Source: Chrysophaeum taylorii
Taxonomy: Eukaryota; Sar; Pelagophyceae; Pelagomonadales; Pelagomonadaceae
Length of the DNA stretch: 64,000 nucleotides
Assembly (NCBI GenBank): GCA_029834535.1
Contig: JAQMWT010000440.1
Span: 1-64,000 of the forward strand
Direction: 5' to 3'
Positions 36,211 through 47,075 of the stretch are shown piece by piece. The notes under the pieces are model-generated. The model saw only the letters and a list, made by a program, of their open reading frames with translations. It made no database searches and had not been told where the DNA came from. A program made the translations under genes and the position numbers. How positions within the stretch are numbered: position 1 is the first letter of the stretch; each line of letters opens with the position of its first letter.

Positions 36211-38322
36211 TCGAAACGGGTACGTTACGGAATATTGCGACGACGACGATAGCACAAGTCCCGATATCACCGCATATTACGATTTTCGCCTTTTGCTATC
36301 GAATCGCGTATCCCAATCCTTGACCCTGACACCCGAAGTGTGTCATGGATCCCTCAAAATGCACTGTACTCGCACACTAGCCCAGCACCCAGTCCTGCAC
36401 CCTCATCCCACCTCCACCATCGGTTACATCGCCTGGGACGGCTCAATCTTTTGCAGGGAGGGGGCACCGTCGCCACTGCCGTTATGCAGAGCAACCAAAC
36501 CAACAACCAGCCCTCCGCAACTGCTGAAGAAGAAGGCACCGCGAAGGAGCGACCGGCGTATTTTCAATAAGTACGACGTTCCGCGTGCGGATGCGGCTCA
36601 CGACGAACATGGTCAGCCTTTGCCAGTGATGCTTCCTCATTTAGCGGATCAGGAGAGCATGCAGGTCATCCCTCCGACCGTCGCGCAGGTCGAAGAGGTG
36701 ATGGCTGAATTGGGTATTACAGAGCATCCTGCTTTAGGTGATGACGAGAAGCTGATGATGAAGCATTTAATCTCGTGGGCATTTTTCGATGATGTGATGA
36801 GACCTGTTGATTCACCTGAAGTGACGCTCCAAAGGTTCAAAGAAGAGGATAACCCGACTCCCGTCAAACTCTCGCCATATCGGTTGTCGAAGGAGGAAAA
36901 GATTGAATGCTTGCGGATGCAGATTGAAGAATGGACCCGAGACGGAGCTATTATTCGTCCCGCGAATTCTCCGTGGGGGTTCCCTATTTCGATGTTGCCT
37001 AAGAAAGGTGCTGAGCCTGGCACTTCCAATGCTTACAGGGCAGCTGTCGACCTGCGGCGCCTCAATGCGTTGCTCAAGGATGATAGCTGGCCGAGTGTGA
37101 GCATGGTTGACGCGCTGGTGTTTCTCGTCGACAAGTTTTGTTGTTCCAGTTTGGATATTCGTTGGGGCTATCACAATTATTTACGATTGTCGCTAGATGC
37201 ACGAGATGTGGTAACCTTCACTAGTCCTCTGGGAGCGTACAGCTACATGCGTCTAGCTTTGGGAGTCAAACCAGCCGGAAGTTTGTTTTGCAAGCAGTTA
37301 AACACTGACTTGTCGAAATGGCTATATCGTGATCTCGTGGCGTATATCGACGATATTCTCGCCGATCACGCAGATACAAAGAATCACTTGCAGTGCCTTG
37401 TGCAAGTTGTTTTCCCCATCTCGCCTTGAAGGGGTACAGCGCCAAGATCAAGAAGATTCATTTTATGCAAGAAGTCATTGAGTTTTTGGGTCATTTATCT
37501 ACCCCGAACGGACTTCTTCCATCACCGAGGTCTTTAGAAGCCACCAGACACATGCCAATCCCTGGCACTTTGTCGGATGATGCTGACCCTAAGAAGCAAG
37601 TGCGGTCTTTCCTTGGAATGGGGAGATTTTGCCGGCGTTATGTAAGGAATTTTGCGAAAGTTGCAGAGCCATTAAGACAACTGACGTTGCCGGACGTGAA
37701 ATTCAAGTGAACGAAAGAGTGTCAGGAAGCCTGGGATGCCATCATCGAGGCTATTGTCACGTCGAAGGGCGTCTACCATCCTGATTACTCGTTGCCTTTC
37801 TACATCCGAACTGATGATGCTTCCGCGCATGGGTTGGGAGGAGCTTACCTATTTCAAAAAGTACCAGTCGCTGACGACGATGGAAGAGAAAGAATCGAAG
37901 AGAGAGTTATCGAGTACTGGAGCCGAACCGTGCCTTAGTCGATGAGGAAGTATGATCCTCGGCTCTTAGAACTCCTCGCAGTACTCTCCGCTCTTGAGAA
38001 TTTCCGATTTTATATCGAAGGTCATCATCAGACGAAGTTAGAGACGGATCATCGTAATTTAACGTTTCTTCGGGATTCGAATCATACGTCTGGACAGTTA
38101 GCGCGATGGGCTATGCGGCTTGCTGCGTTCGACCGGGAGCTCGGATACGAGCCTGGAAGCTCCCCTGGCATGCGTATTCCGGATTGTCTGTCGCGCAACC
38201 TTATCGACAAATTGATCGAGAAAGGCGAAGACGGGGAACCGATCAATGAAGTTTATTTGATCTTCCAAGAAAAATCACCACCGATGTACCTGGCACAGCT
38301 TGTTTCACCTTCTCTTCGGTGA
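36206..38322 (+). pseudogene. Reverse transcriptase and RNase H of Gypsy copy B
   Basis: Frame 36206-37429 holds the linker, RT fingers and palm with YIDD at 37343-37354. A single-base loss near 37410 shifts the frame; the thumb and connection continue in 37393-37710 up to a TGA in place of Trp. RNase H then follows (YDPRLLELLAVLSALENFRF from 37942). The TAG at 37936-37938 is at the same place as TAG 4696-4698 in copy A. Many differences from copy A are 3-bp tandem gains or losses. Confidence 0.9.
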
Positions 38323-38573
38323 CGATGCCTATACCGACGGGCAGCGGACCCACCGCAGCTATGGCAGCAGTTAGTACGCGACAGAACGTACAACCGCCTC
38401 AATTCACGTACGAGTCTGAGCCAGTTAACTCCGTCGAACGTCTTCCTTTTGCGGATCAAACTGAGGATGAGATGAGATAGCGAAAGAACAAGCTGAAGAT
38501 GTGACACATGCAAGCGAATCAGACGAAATCTCGGTTCTGAGCAGAAAGATCAAGATGATCAGTCATCCGTACC

Positions 38574-39350
38574 TTGTATGAAGTTGATAACAACGTGTTG
38601 TTGTATAAGGTCGATGATTCGGATTCTCAACGTCTTATTGTGGTCCCTCAAGTCGATGCGAAAGCGTGTAACCGCCATGCATCACCGAGGATTGTTCGGA
38701 GGCCATGGAGGACGAGACTCCATAGCGAATCCAATCTTAGAACGGTATTGGTGGCCAAACGTCTCATCGTCAGTTAATAATGAGTTCGTCAATGCCTGCA
38801 TTATTTGCCAGAAGATTCGATCCACCATGCCTAAGCGTCATGGCTTGCTCTGTCAACCGAATCGCGTCGGAGATTGCTATGTCCTAGGTATGGATCTGAT
38901 TGGACCTCTGCGAGGCGCTGATCTGTACACGTACATACTCGCGATGTACGATGCAGCGTCGCATTTCTTGAAATTAGCTCTGATCAACAACACCTAGCAT
39001 GATTATTCAATATTGAAAACGCGTTTGTGGACAAGATTTTACTTGAGGGATGTCGTCTCCCACGGTGGTGCATAGTCACGGATAATGGAAATGAGTTCGC
39101 GAACAGGTTATTTCGCACGTTCGTTCGTCAATTCAACGTACGTTATCGTACTTACTGTAGTACTACCCTTCCGTATCACCCTCAGAGTAACCACACTGAA
39201 CGTGTCAACCGATTTATCAAAGCCTTCTTGAGAGCTGCGATCGATGAACAGCGACAGCGAGATTCGTCGAATTTCCTCCCATATGTGGCATTCACGTGCA
39301 ATAGGATGTACATTCCGGGAAGAACGAAGATTTTTCACCTTTCATGATGC
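38574..39350 (+). pseudogene. Integrase zinc finger and catalytic core, Gypsy copy B
   Basis: The HHCC finger is visible as HHRGLFGGHGG followed by CIICQK. The catalytic core shows Asp in VLGMDLIGPL, Asp in VTDNGNEF and Glu in HPQSNHTERVNRF, in the order and context of Ty3/Gypsy integrases. A stop (TAG near 38995) and frameshifts separate the parts. The core end (SNFLPYVAFTCNRMYIPG) overlaps the start of what copy A retains, which lets the copy A deletion be placed. Confidence 0.88.
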
Positions 39351-39480
39351 GTACTGGCAAGCAACCCCTGTTACCACCCGATTACAATCTTTTGAGTGAA
39401 CAGCGTGATCTATCGCAATCACGTCAACAGATTTTGATGGACTTTAAGAACAAGTTTGAATTTTATAGTCGACTCGTTAC

Positions 39481-39847
39481 AGACCTTACCCTGATCGCCG
39501 ACTGCGGTTGTGATGGAGGACGGTGCCTCATGAATCCTGAGCCTTGCGAGGGCATCCGCCCTCCCGGCGTAGGTTGGCACCTATTCGCCTCCCGGGCGGG
39601 CCGGTTGGCAGCCGGAACGTTCGCAGTGGGACGGTGTATGGCCGGGGGGCGAAGACGGAAGGTTATCGACGAGTTCGTTGTCAGTCACATCGCGGTGGTC
39701 TCCTCGTCGCATGGCGATTGATGGTCACTCTCCGCCGACCGACCTTTCGGCGCTCCTCGTCTACAGGCCCGTGATTCCGGACTGGCTCCTGTCGGTCCGG
39801 CCTGGCTCCCATGCTCGGGAGAGGTCTGAAGTTAGTTAGTTAGTTAG
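39481..39847 (+). mobile_element. SINE-like insertion with (TTAG)n tail and TCGTTAC duplication
   Basis: A 367-bp insertion inside the integrase gene of Gypsy copy B. The 7-bp TCGTTAC is present at 39474-39480 and 39848-39854, whereas copy A has it once (GACTCGTTACACGAG near 5155), giving an empty site. It starts AGACCTTACCCTG and ends in (TTAG)n. It shares its last 60 bp with the LINE copies and its front with 7400-7640. The longest frame (about 80 codons) matches no domain. Confidence 0.85.
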
Positions 39848-40583
39848 TCGTTACACGAGCTCATCGCAAAAGGCACAGGAGAGCCAGAAACTCAACTATG
39901 ATGCCCACCAAATTGACATCCAGTTTTTTTCCCCAGGTGATTGATTATGTTCTGCGTTTCGTGCCTAAGAGGCGCCACAAGCCACGACCCATTTGGCGCG
40001 GACCTTACATGGTTACTAGGAAGATCTCTCCCGTCGTTTATGAAATTCAAGACGGTAACGACGACGATGCTTGATCGGTTGTAGTATCTGTACAACAACA
40101 GATTGTGCCTTCGAAAGTGCGAACCATCGACACTTCTTCAGCCCTTCTGCATTTACCTTCGGACCGTTTCAAACATGGTAAGTTCGTGATTTTCAGGGTT
40201 AAAGGACGATCCAACGCGTGGAAGAAGCGTATCTATGATGTTGCCGAAGTCTACGAAGAAGAATATGACCTCGACAACGACACCGTTGCGCTTCACTTCG
40301 GGACCGCGCGATCGATGATCCTCGTGTTTTTGATCGTACTAAGCCTCTGGCCGAGCGGCGCTTGAGACCTGAATACAAGGATCCTGACGGAGGTAGCTTC
40401 ACACGCCTACGACCAAACATGGAGGGCTGTGAACCCTGTGTGACTACTGATTTTCGCCCGGATGAAATCGATGTTCTCGTCACTAACTTCGGCCTCCACA
40501 GCAACAAAGTTCCTGCTGCTGATGTAGCTGACCGAGCTTATCGTACCATTAGTATGACCGAGACCTTCGTCAATCACCCTTGA
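39848..40583 (+). pseudogene. Integrase C-terminal domain, Gypsy copy B
   Basis: It corresponds to 5164-5875 of copy A, with the GPY/F-type block (GPYMVTRK), the SH3-like tail (FVIFRVKGRSNAWKKRIYD) and the end TFVNHP. Several small indels and a stop near 40072 break the frame. The SINE-like insertion separates it from the core. Confidence 0.82.
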
Positions 40584-40722
40584 AGTCGAGGACGACTTCA
40601 TCTCAAGTAGGGGGCTCCTCTCCTGTGGCAGTAACGCCCATTCCCCCCACTTGCCTTGCCTGCCTGCCACCTGACTTACTCTGATTGTTGCTCTGACTAC
40701 TGACCTTGCAATTATGGGGGGG

Positions 40723-40962
40723 TCGCCTAGGCACCCTCACCTGCGCTTCCACTGAAGAACCCAATGTTCGAGACACTTGTACTATTTTCTTGCTGTCTTC
40801 TTGCTATTACCCTCAAATGATTTGATTGTCCGATTTACGAGACGGCGGGAGTGTTTACGCTGAGATCGGGCGTGTGACCCGCGGTTCGGGTTGGGAGAAA
40901 GGGCTTGTTGAGGCCTCTGGTCCGGCCAAGAGGGGCGGGTATCTAAGAGAAAAACCACTACA
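40723..40962 (+). repeat. 3' LTR of Gypsy copy B
   Basis: It follows the G7 tract at 40716-40722 and ends CCACTACA. It shares TTACGCTGAGATCGGGCGTG and GAGGGGCGGGTATCTAAGAG with the 5' LTR. The first two bases of the canonical TG start are changed. Confidence 0.75.
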
Positions 40963-41192
40963 GCCTCTTCTAGAGTGCGTGCGCGGTGGTCAGGTCAGAC
41001 ACCCCCACGAAACTTTCGTGCTGGGAGGTCGCGCAGACCCCCCCCCCCGGACACAAGAACTTTAGCGCTGTGGGGTGGCGCCCTCCCCCGCCCAGCAAAA
41101 CGCTGTTCTCGCCCCTCGGATGCGGCTGTCGCCAAGCCACGTCAGACAATTCATCGTTGTGTAGTCACTAAACCCTCGTCAGTGATATCAAC
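40963..41192. other. Spacer resembling the ankyrin 3' flank
   Basis: CACGAAACTTTCGTGCTGGGAGGTCGC and the following C run resemble 16780-16850. No gene seen. Confidence 0.4.
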
Positions 41193-41242
41193 TAACTAAC
41201 TAACTAACGTCGGACCCCCCCCGGGCATGGGAGCCAGGCTGA
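41193..41242 (-). mobile_element. 50-bp LINE tail insertion with ATCAAC duplication
   Basis: (AACT)n plus GGGCATGGGAGCCAGGCT, the last 50 bp of the LINE/SINE tail in minus orientation. It is flanked by ATCAAC at 41187-41192 and 41243-41248. It is an extreme 5' truncation. Confidence 0.7.
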
Positions 41243-41301
41243 ATCAACCTTGACCCTTTACCCTCCCTTCTCCCCTCTTTTTCTCGCCATCATATGAAAC
41301 A

Positions 41302-41397
41302 TGTGACAACTGGAATGAGGCGTTACACTAGCGATAAGGGAATGACGTAGGGATACTGGATACGTCGTGCAGGGGTAAGTGTCATAGCTTTCTCACA
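41302..41397 (-). repeat. 3' LTR of Copia-like element 2
   Basis: A 96-bp terminal repeat, TGTGACAACTGG to CTCACA, differing from the other LTR by a few substitutions and small insertions (for example GTAGGGATACTGG against GTACTGG). Confidence 0.85.
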
Positions 41398-41635
41398 CAG
41401 GTGGTGGAAAAGAAAGAAAAGGAAAAAGAGTAAGTGAGGTCCTCACACAGGTGCTGGAAAAGAAAGAAAAGGGGAAAGGGGTAAGTGAGACGCTCACAGA
41501 GGAGAAGCTTTGAGGAAGACTCATACCCCACAAACCCACCCACATCCTTCATGCTCCCCACACACACCCCCCTCTTAGCAGTCGACATTTAAAGACGTCA
41601 ATAGCGGCATTGTGGCAAGAAAGAAACAGGAGAGA
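41398..41635. repeat. Tandem duplications and R1 fragment next to the 3' LTR
   Basis: CACACAGGTGGTGGAAAAGAAAG and CACACAGGTGCTGGAAAAGAAAG units of about 48 bp occur twice (41394-41490). Bases 41520-41596 are an R1 end. A further 47-bp unit (GAGGTAACGAGCTCGAAGCC) is duplicated at 41655-41745. Confidence 0.65.
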
Positions 41636-43526
41636 TCAGGGCGAAGTCACGAGGTGAGGTAACGAGCTCGAAGCCGGAAGAAGGAAGGAGCTTCCGTAGG
41701 TGAGGTAACGAGCTCGAAGCCGGAGGAAGGAAGGAGCTTCCGTACGACGGGTGAAAATATCGCTAAGGTTGTCAAGACGAGTAATGTGTTGGAGATTAAT
41801 GATGTGATTGCGATGATATTCGGCGGTGCTGTAAAAGCACAATGTCAATATGGCGGGTGCGCCGTGTGAGACATTGGAGACGGACTTGGGTGACGGTGGT
41901 GCTATTATCGACATACATTGGTAGTACCGTGTGACGAGGGAGATCAAAGTCATCAAAAAGTTTGAGAAGCCAAGAGAGCTCAGCAGTATCGGCGTAAAGA
42001 GCGAGCAATTCAGCTTCAAAAGAAGAGTGAGCAAGTAAGTACTGCGAGCGGGAGCAGTAGGCTATCATAGAGCCAGCAAGGAGAAAACAAAAACCAGTTG
42101 TGGAGTGGCGGTCATCGGGGTCGTCGGCCCAGCTGGAGTCGGAATAACCACAGAGACGAAGGGTAGAATCGCGACCAAGAACAAGGGCAAGATCGTGAGA
42201 ACCATTGAGGTAACGAAGAGTGTGGGATAAAGCGTGCCAGTGGGGTTTACCAGGATTGTGGGAAAAACGCGCACACTGATTGACGGACCAAGTGATATCA
42301 GGGCGAGGCATAACAGAAATGAACAAGACACAACCGACAATACGTCGAAAAGGGATGCGTGCCATGAAGACGTGAGCAGGGGAGCCAGGTGCAGGACAAT
42401 CAGCCGCAGAAACATGAAGACCTTTTGGAGCGGGAGTCAAGTCTGGTTGTGCGCGATCACGCGTAATGCGGAGACCAACGTAAGTGGTGAGATCAAGCTC
42501 ATTGACGTCAGTGAAGGTTCTGAAACGGAGGAAAAAGGCTTGGTAATGGCCAATACAATGACGAGGGTGCGCCACAAGAAGATCATCAACGACAAGTACG
42601 AGACGTAGGACAACGGTAGAATTGAGCACGAGCCTGTAATTGCAAGTGTCACCAGATCCGCGGACGAAGCCACAATCATTGAGAAGGAAGCGTTCCAAAT
42701 AAAGCCACCAATTGCGACAAGCTTGTTTGCAACCATACCAAGAGCGACGGAGCTTGTAAACGATTTTGGAACCATCGGTGGGTTGGCGAGGAGCATAGGC
42801 TTCGGGTGGCCAGACATAGATGTCTTCGTCAATGGGAGCTTGGATAAAAGCGGAGCTGACATCCAACTTGTGCAAATCCCAGTCATGAACAGCGACAAAG
42901 GTGAGAAAGAAACGGATCGTGACGATGTTAGCAACCGGTGAGTAGGTGACATGATAATCAATGCCGTGAACCTGGGTGTAACCGCGGACAACGAGGCGAG
43001 CCTTGTACGATTTGAAGCGGCCAGAGTCATACTTCTTGCGGAGGATCCACTTGAGGGTACAAATGTTGCCAGAAAAAGTCGAAGGAAGGCGAACAACATC
43101 CCAGCAACCAAGCTGACCAAGGGAGCTATACTCTTTGGCGATGGCTTGCAACCAGCCAGGACGCTCAGGATTGGTCGGAGCTAAAGCTTCACGTAAATGG
43201 GTGGAAGTAATGGTAGTTTCGTCAATGTATGAATACTGAGAGGTTTCTTCGGAAGCAGAGTAATAAACATGTGCATGGGGATCAACAAGGGTGTTAGCTA
43301 AACAAAGGGGAAGGAAGACATAATGAACTAACAAACGAAAGCTAACATAAGAGACATACAAAGAGTTACAGGAGGAAAGAGAAGCGACAGAGGAAACAGA
43401 ATCGACATTGCGTTGTTGACAATCGCCAGTATGAAAGTTTGTTGGTTGTTGTAATGCGCTTTGGTCGACTTTGCGCGGTCGGCTCCGTTTGGCTCGACTT
43501 TGTTTTGCATGCTTTTTGTTTTGCAT
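41636..43526 (-). CDS. Reverse transcriptase and RNase H of Copia-like element 2
   Basis: An open 576-aa frame (43526 to 41796). Copia RT blocks are YDSGRFKSYKARLVVRGYTQ, YHVTYSPVANIVTIR, LHKLDVSSAFIQAPID, KLRRSWYGCKQACRNWW and LVVDDLLV (Asp314-Asp315; YVDD changed to VVDD). RNase H follows with SDSSWADDPDDRHSTTGF and SSFEAELLAL. The last 50 residues of the domain (HIINLQHITRLDNLSDIFT) are in another frame at 41636-41850, so one frameshift removes the C-terminus. The N-terminal 90 residues are K/R/S-rich and unassigned. Confidence 0.9.
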
Positions 43527-45170
43527 GCTTGTTATTTTGTCGGCTCTGGTTGGCTCGACTTTGTTTTGCGCTTTCTGTTGTTTTCTCTCTTTTGCACTTT
43601 CTGTTGTTTTCTCTCTTTGGTGCGTCGGAGTTCATGAGCTCGTAGAATGGTCGGTTCACGTGATGGGGTGATCAGTCCCAGTGAAACCGGCGCATTCTCA
43701 TCAAACACATGGGGCAAGGGGGCAACATCGGAAGAACAGCGGAAGAACAGGTGACAATCGGGCAACAGCAGGAACAGGTGACAATGGGGCAACAGTAGAC
43801 GAGAGCTGGGAAGCGTGATTCGAGTCAGAACAACGTTGAAGTTCCTTCGGTGGTTGACATTGTAGGAAATGTGATAATCGAAACTGTCAGCAAAATCGAG
43901 GTCTGAAGAACAATAGCGACAAAAGTGCCTGGGATGACGTGCGTTAGACGATTGTGGCCACTGAGAATCGCAGCGGGGCAAATATAGCGGAAACACAAGC
44001 TGGTACATATGATGGCGGTGTACCAGACGTCTGATGAGAACGTGGCCTTTGGGCAGATATGTTGTATGGTGACCAGGTTATGACGATGGTCGGAGGCGAC
44101 TGAAGCAAAAACAGGCGTAAACAGGGTTGATGCGAACGTTGGGTGTTTGGTTGTGGTGGCGCGAGCAAGCTGCCATGGGCACGACCGCGTCCTGTACGCG
44201 AAAATGGAAGACTTCGGACGCGCCAGCGGTGTAAGGAACGAACACGGGTAGACCAGGCTGCTGTATGCCAGCCTGCTGTGGCAGATAAGAAAGTGGCCCG
44301 TTTTCGCATTCGCAAGAACGAAGTTGCCATATGGGCCAACGTTGGAGGAGCAAGCGGCGAGCTTGGCTCGTCATGCTCGAATAGACTGCGGTAGAAGTTG
44401 GCGACAGTGGCAAAGCAGTTGTGGCACGTAAGAACGTTGCAGATAGCGTCGCAGTGGCACGTAAGAACATTGCAGATAGCGTCGCGGGTGCTGAGCACGG
44501 AATTCACTGCGAGAGCAAAACCGGATTGTAAAGATCAGAAAAGCGGCGAAAAGGCGATAGTGCGCGAAGGAGAACCAGAAATCACACAGCAAAGAAGCGT
44601 CTGTCCAGGATCCCGAAGATGAGCGATCCAACCACATAGGAAGCACGAAAACTGCGCACGCGAAAAATTGACAGGCACAGCTTAGTTGTGGCAGGTGAAA
44701 TGCGCGATGGAACGTGATTCGCTGGTTTTACCAAAACCGACAAGCACAACGAGGAGTGGATCAACGAATAGCAGAAAATGTAGAACGGGGAGTGGATCAA
44801 CGAATAGCAGAAAATGCACAACGGGGAGTGGAGCAACGAATAGGCGAAATACAGAACGAGGAGGGGAGCAACGACGAGGTGAAAAGACAACGAGGAGGGG
44901 AGCAACGAGGAGGTGAAAAGACAGAACGAGGGGAGGAGCAACGACGAGGGGAAAATACAGAACGAGGGGCGGAGCAATGGGAGCTAAAAACAAAAACGAG
45001 GGGCTTCCGTGGGATGGGGTTGTTGATGTGCTTGCATCAGACATTCGGCGGTACACGCGCTGACTTGGAATTATCTTGATTGGCAGAAAGGTGCAAAGAT
45101 GTGTAATAGGTGGTGGTATTAAGAAAAGCGGCGGAGTGGAACTAGAATCAGTCAAGGTTGGAGTAGGCAT
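43527..45170 (-). pseudogene. Gag-pol spacer of Copia-like element 2 without recognisable integrase
   Basis: Several minus-strand frames (43532-44008, 43944-44507, 44682-45170) are open but of low complexity. I looked for the HHCC finger and D,D,E residues and found none. A minisatellite fills 44735-44990. The region has probably been replaced or has decayed, leaving the element dependent on integrase from another element. Confidence 0.45.
44735..44990. repeat. Minisatellite of ACGGGGAGTGGATCAACGAA-type units
   Basis: Degenerate 30-45 bp units (GGGGAGTGGATCAACGAATAG, GGGGAGTGGAGCAACG, GAGGAGGGGAGCAACGACG) follow one another. They cause the long leucine/proline-rich minus-strand frame there. 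Confidence 0.75.
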
Positions 45171-45423
45171 AGGAGCAGAAAAGGTAGTGTTGCTGGTGTT
45201 GGTTTTGGTGGGTTGGTGTTGTTGGGTGTTGGTGGAGTCATTTGGAGTGTTGCGCTGTTGAGAAGAACGGCGATGGTGGGTAGCGCGTTGTCGTGGAATA
45301 GCTAGGAACTTTGAAACTTGCGGCAGTCCCTCTTAAAGTGATGATCCTTGCAGCAGCCGCCAAAAGGACATTGGGTAGTGCGTCGGAATCGAGTAGAGCC
45401 AGGTTGTTGGGAAAGGGGAGCGT

Positions 45424-46117
45424 CTAGGGTAGGTCAGTTGGAAGAGTCTGAAGTCGGGGCTGACGACGCGGCGGATAGCGCGGCGGAAGTGGTTGTGCAT
45501 GCCATCGAAATTGATTGTTGGTGAACTTCTCAAGGGCACAACCACATTCATCGGTACGAAACGCGAGACGATAAAACAAAGCCAGTAAGGCTTGAAGCAC
45601 GATGCACGTATTCAAATGTGAGGACACACTCGAGGGTGCGTCGGATCAGGAACAATGCCGAGCAACTTGAACTCCGGTGATAGGTAAAATGCGAGCAACC
45701 CGAGCAACTTGAACGCCGGTGATAGGTACAATGCCGAGCAACTTGTATACTCCGATGATGAACTTGTTGAGGAAGTTCGCTACGCGATCCCCACGGCCCA
45801 TGTAGACATCGGTAATGCGCTTGTAAAGTCGCGTGAAGTTCACGTCGCGGTTTTCATGGATATCAACGTTGTTGCTTGACGCGAAAGTCTTCTTCAGAGC
45901 AGCGAGATGCTTCTGCAGAGCAGCGAGATGCTAAGATGCTAGTCCAAGTGTCGATGGTCAAGATAATGCGATCACCGGTGGAAATGATCATGTTTTCCAG
46001 GCGCCGGGTCCATTGGTGAAAAAGATGACGCTCACCACGGATGGCATCGAGTTTTTGCGAAAGCTTGCTATCTTTAATTTCGATCGAGGACATGATAAAC
46101 GATAACGAACCGAACAC
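45424..46117 (-). pseudogene. Gag of Copia-like element 2
   Basis: The minus-strand protein starting near 46093 reads MSSIEIKDSKLSQKLDA, then FHQWTRRLENMIIS and ILTIDTWTS. After a small disruption it continues with DVNFTRLYKRITDVYMGRGDR and VANFLNKF. This matches the style of a Copia Gag N-terminal domain (W near the start, helical). A short duplication (PITGVQVAR twice) and frameshifts follow. No zinc knuckle seen. Confidence 0.65.
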
Positions 46118-46179
46118 GTAGCAATGAACTGAAGCCGATGAGGAGTCGCCGTGAAGTCAAGCACAGGTTCGATCGAAAC

Positions 46180-46197
46180 GAACGAGCACCTCTACCA
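46180..46197 (-). other. Primer-binding site of Copia-like element 2
   Basis: Directly inside the 5' LTR, the minus strand reads TGGTAGAGGTGCTCGTTC. Its TGG start pairs with a tRNA CCA end, as expected for a minus-strand primer site. The tRNA identity is not certain. Confidence 0.6.
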
Positions 46198-46287
46198 TGT
46201 GACAACTGGAATGAGGCGTTACTCTAGCGATAAGGGAATGACGTACTGGATACGTGGTGCAGGAGTAAGTGTCATAGCTTCCTCACA
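46198..46287 (-). repeat. 5' LTR of Copia-like element 2
   Basis: A 90-bp terminal repeat, TGTGACAACTGG to CTCACA, next to the AAACA duplication at 46288-46292. Confidence 0.85.
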
Positions 46288-46292
46288 AAACA

Positions 46293-47075
46293 AATGGAAG
46301 CGCAACCGCTCCCCATCCAGATCAACAACACCAACTCAAAGAAGATCCGACTTCCTCTCGAAGCTAGTGACCCTAACCCTAAATGTTCCTAGTGACCCTA
46401 GACCCTTCTTATTATTTGCTTTGAATGCTTGAACAGTTCTTCGAATAGCGACCACCGTTTCCACCACACGCTCCCTCTAGGTCGGTCAATCACTCACTCT
46501 CTCTCGCGAGCGAGTGATGCGCTATTGTTCCTCGTAGACCCCGCGAAGAAAGCTGCGCATGCGGGGCTGCAACGCGTGCGTCGTGCTAAGGCAAGCAAGG
46601 CTGATAAGCAGGAACGAAAAGGGCGGCGAAGCCGCTGCCGCCAAACATGGCCGTAGAGTACTTTTCGGCACAGCTCGCATTTGCCGTCACCGATTTCAAG
46701 GCAGCACGGTGGAGAAGAGTAATGATGAGGGCCCAAGGAAGCATGTTATAAAATCGAAATCTCTCGTTTCTTCTTCCTTTTGGTTGTGCGAGGGGCGAAC
46801 ATGCGCATTGTAGAAAGAAAGAAAGAAAGAAAGAAAGAACGTTGTTGGTGTATAATATCTTCTTTGTGCGTTTCTTCTGTCTCGTCGTGCGCATGAATCC
46901 AAGTTCCCCGCGCGGAAGCTTAAGGGGCTCAACGTGCTCATTATTCCCCGAGCATTCGGTCTCCGACGGTGGTGGCTCGAAAAAAAAAGGCCCGTGCGGT
47001 GATAAACTCAAGCACGACGACTCCTGCGAGGACCTCAGTTACAACGAAAACGCAAAGCTTCTTAAAAGCTGAAAT
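46293..47075. other. Spacer with (GAAA)n microsatellite
   Basis: It contains CCCTAACCCTAA (46374-46385, telomere-like but only two units), a (GAAA)n run at 46811-46838, and the duplicated ankyrin 3' flank at 46930-47055. No gene recognised. Confidence 0.5.

Larger units (their letters stand above)
34115..40962 (+). mobile_element. Ty3/Gypsy-like retrotransposon with DNA methyltransferase, copy B
   Basis: An element with both LTRs that matches copy A over most of its length. Order: 5' LTR, leader, gag N-terminus, junction deletion, acidic linker, DNMT (motif I lost), RT, RNase H, integrase with full HHCC and D,D,E residues, a 367-bp nested insertion, integrase C-terminus, G7 tract and 3' LTR. 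Relative to copy A it lacks at least 1.9 kb of gag-protease and about 200 bp of DNMT. It keeps the integrase core that A has lost. No target-site duplication is visible around the LTRs. Confidence 0.88.
41302..46287 (-). mobile_element. Ty1/Copia-like retrotransposon 2, complete with LTRs and TSD
   Basis: Near-identical ends at 41302-41397 (96 bp) and 46198-46287 (90 bp) start TGTGACAACTGG and end TCACA. The 5-bp AAACA flanks both sides (41297-41301 and 46288-46292). The minus strand encodes Gag near the right end and RT-RNase H near the left. A partial R1 copy (41520-41596) lies inside. No integrase was found in the roughly 1.6 kb between Gag and RT. Confidence 0.88.

Noticed and set aside
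34115-40962. Target-site duplication for Gypsy copy B
   Set aside because: With LTR ends set at 34115 or 34127 and 40962, the flanking 4-6 bp do not match. The left LTR end is eroded, so no duplication is claimed.
42234-43184. Plus-strand frames inside Copia-like element 2
   Set aside because: They lie opposite the well-supported RT-RNase H frame on the minus strand and have no motif of their own.
44582-45170. Leucine/proline-rich minus-strand frames resembling membrane proteins
   Set aside because: They arise from the GGGGAGTGGAGCAACGA minisatellite read on the opposite strand; the hydrophobic pattern is a by-product of the repeat.
46374-46400. Telomere-like CCCTAACCCTAA
   Set aside because: Only two units, inside ordinary sequence; also a single similar block at 30222. 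Not an array, so no claim of an interstitial telomere.
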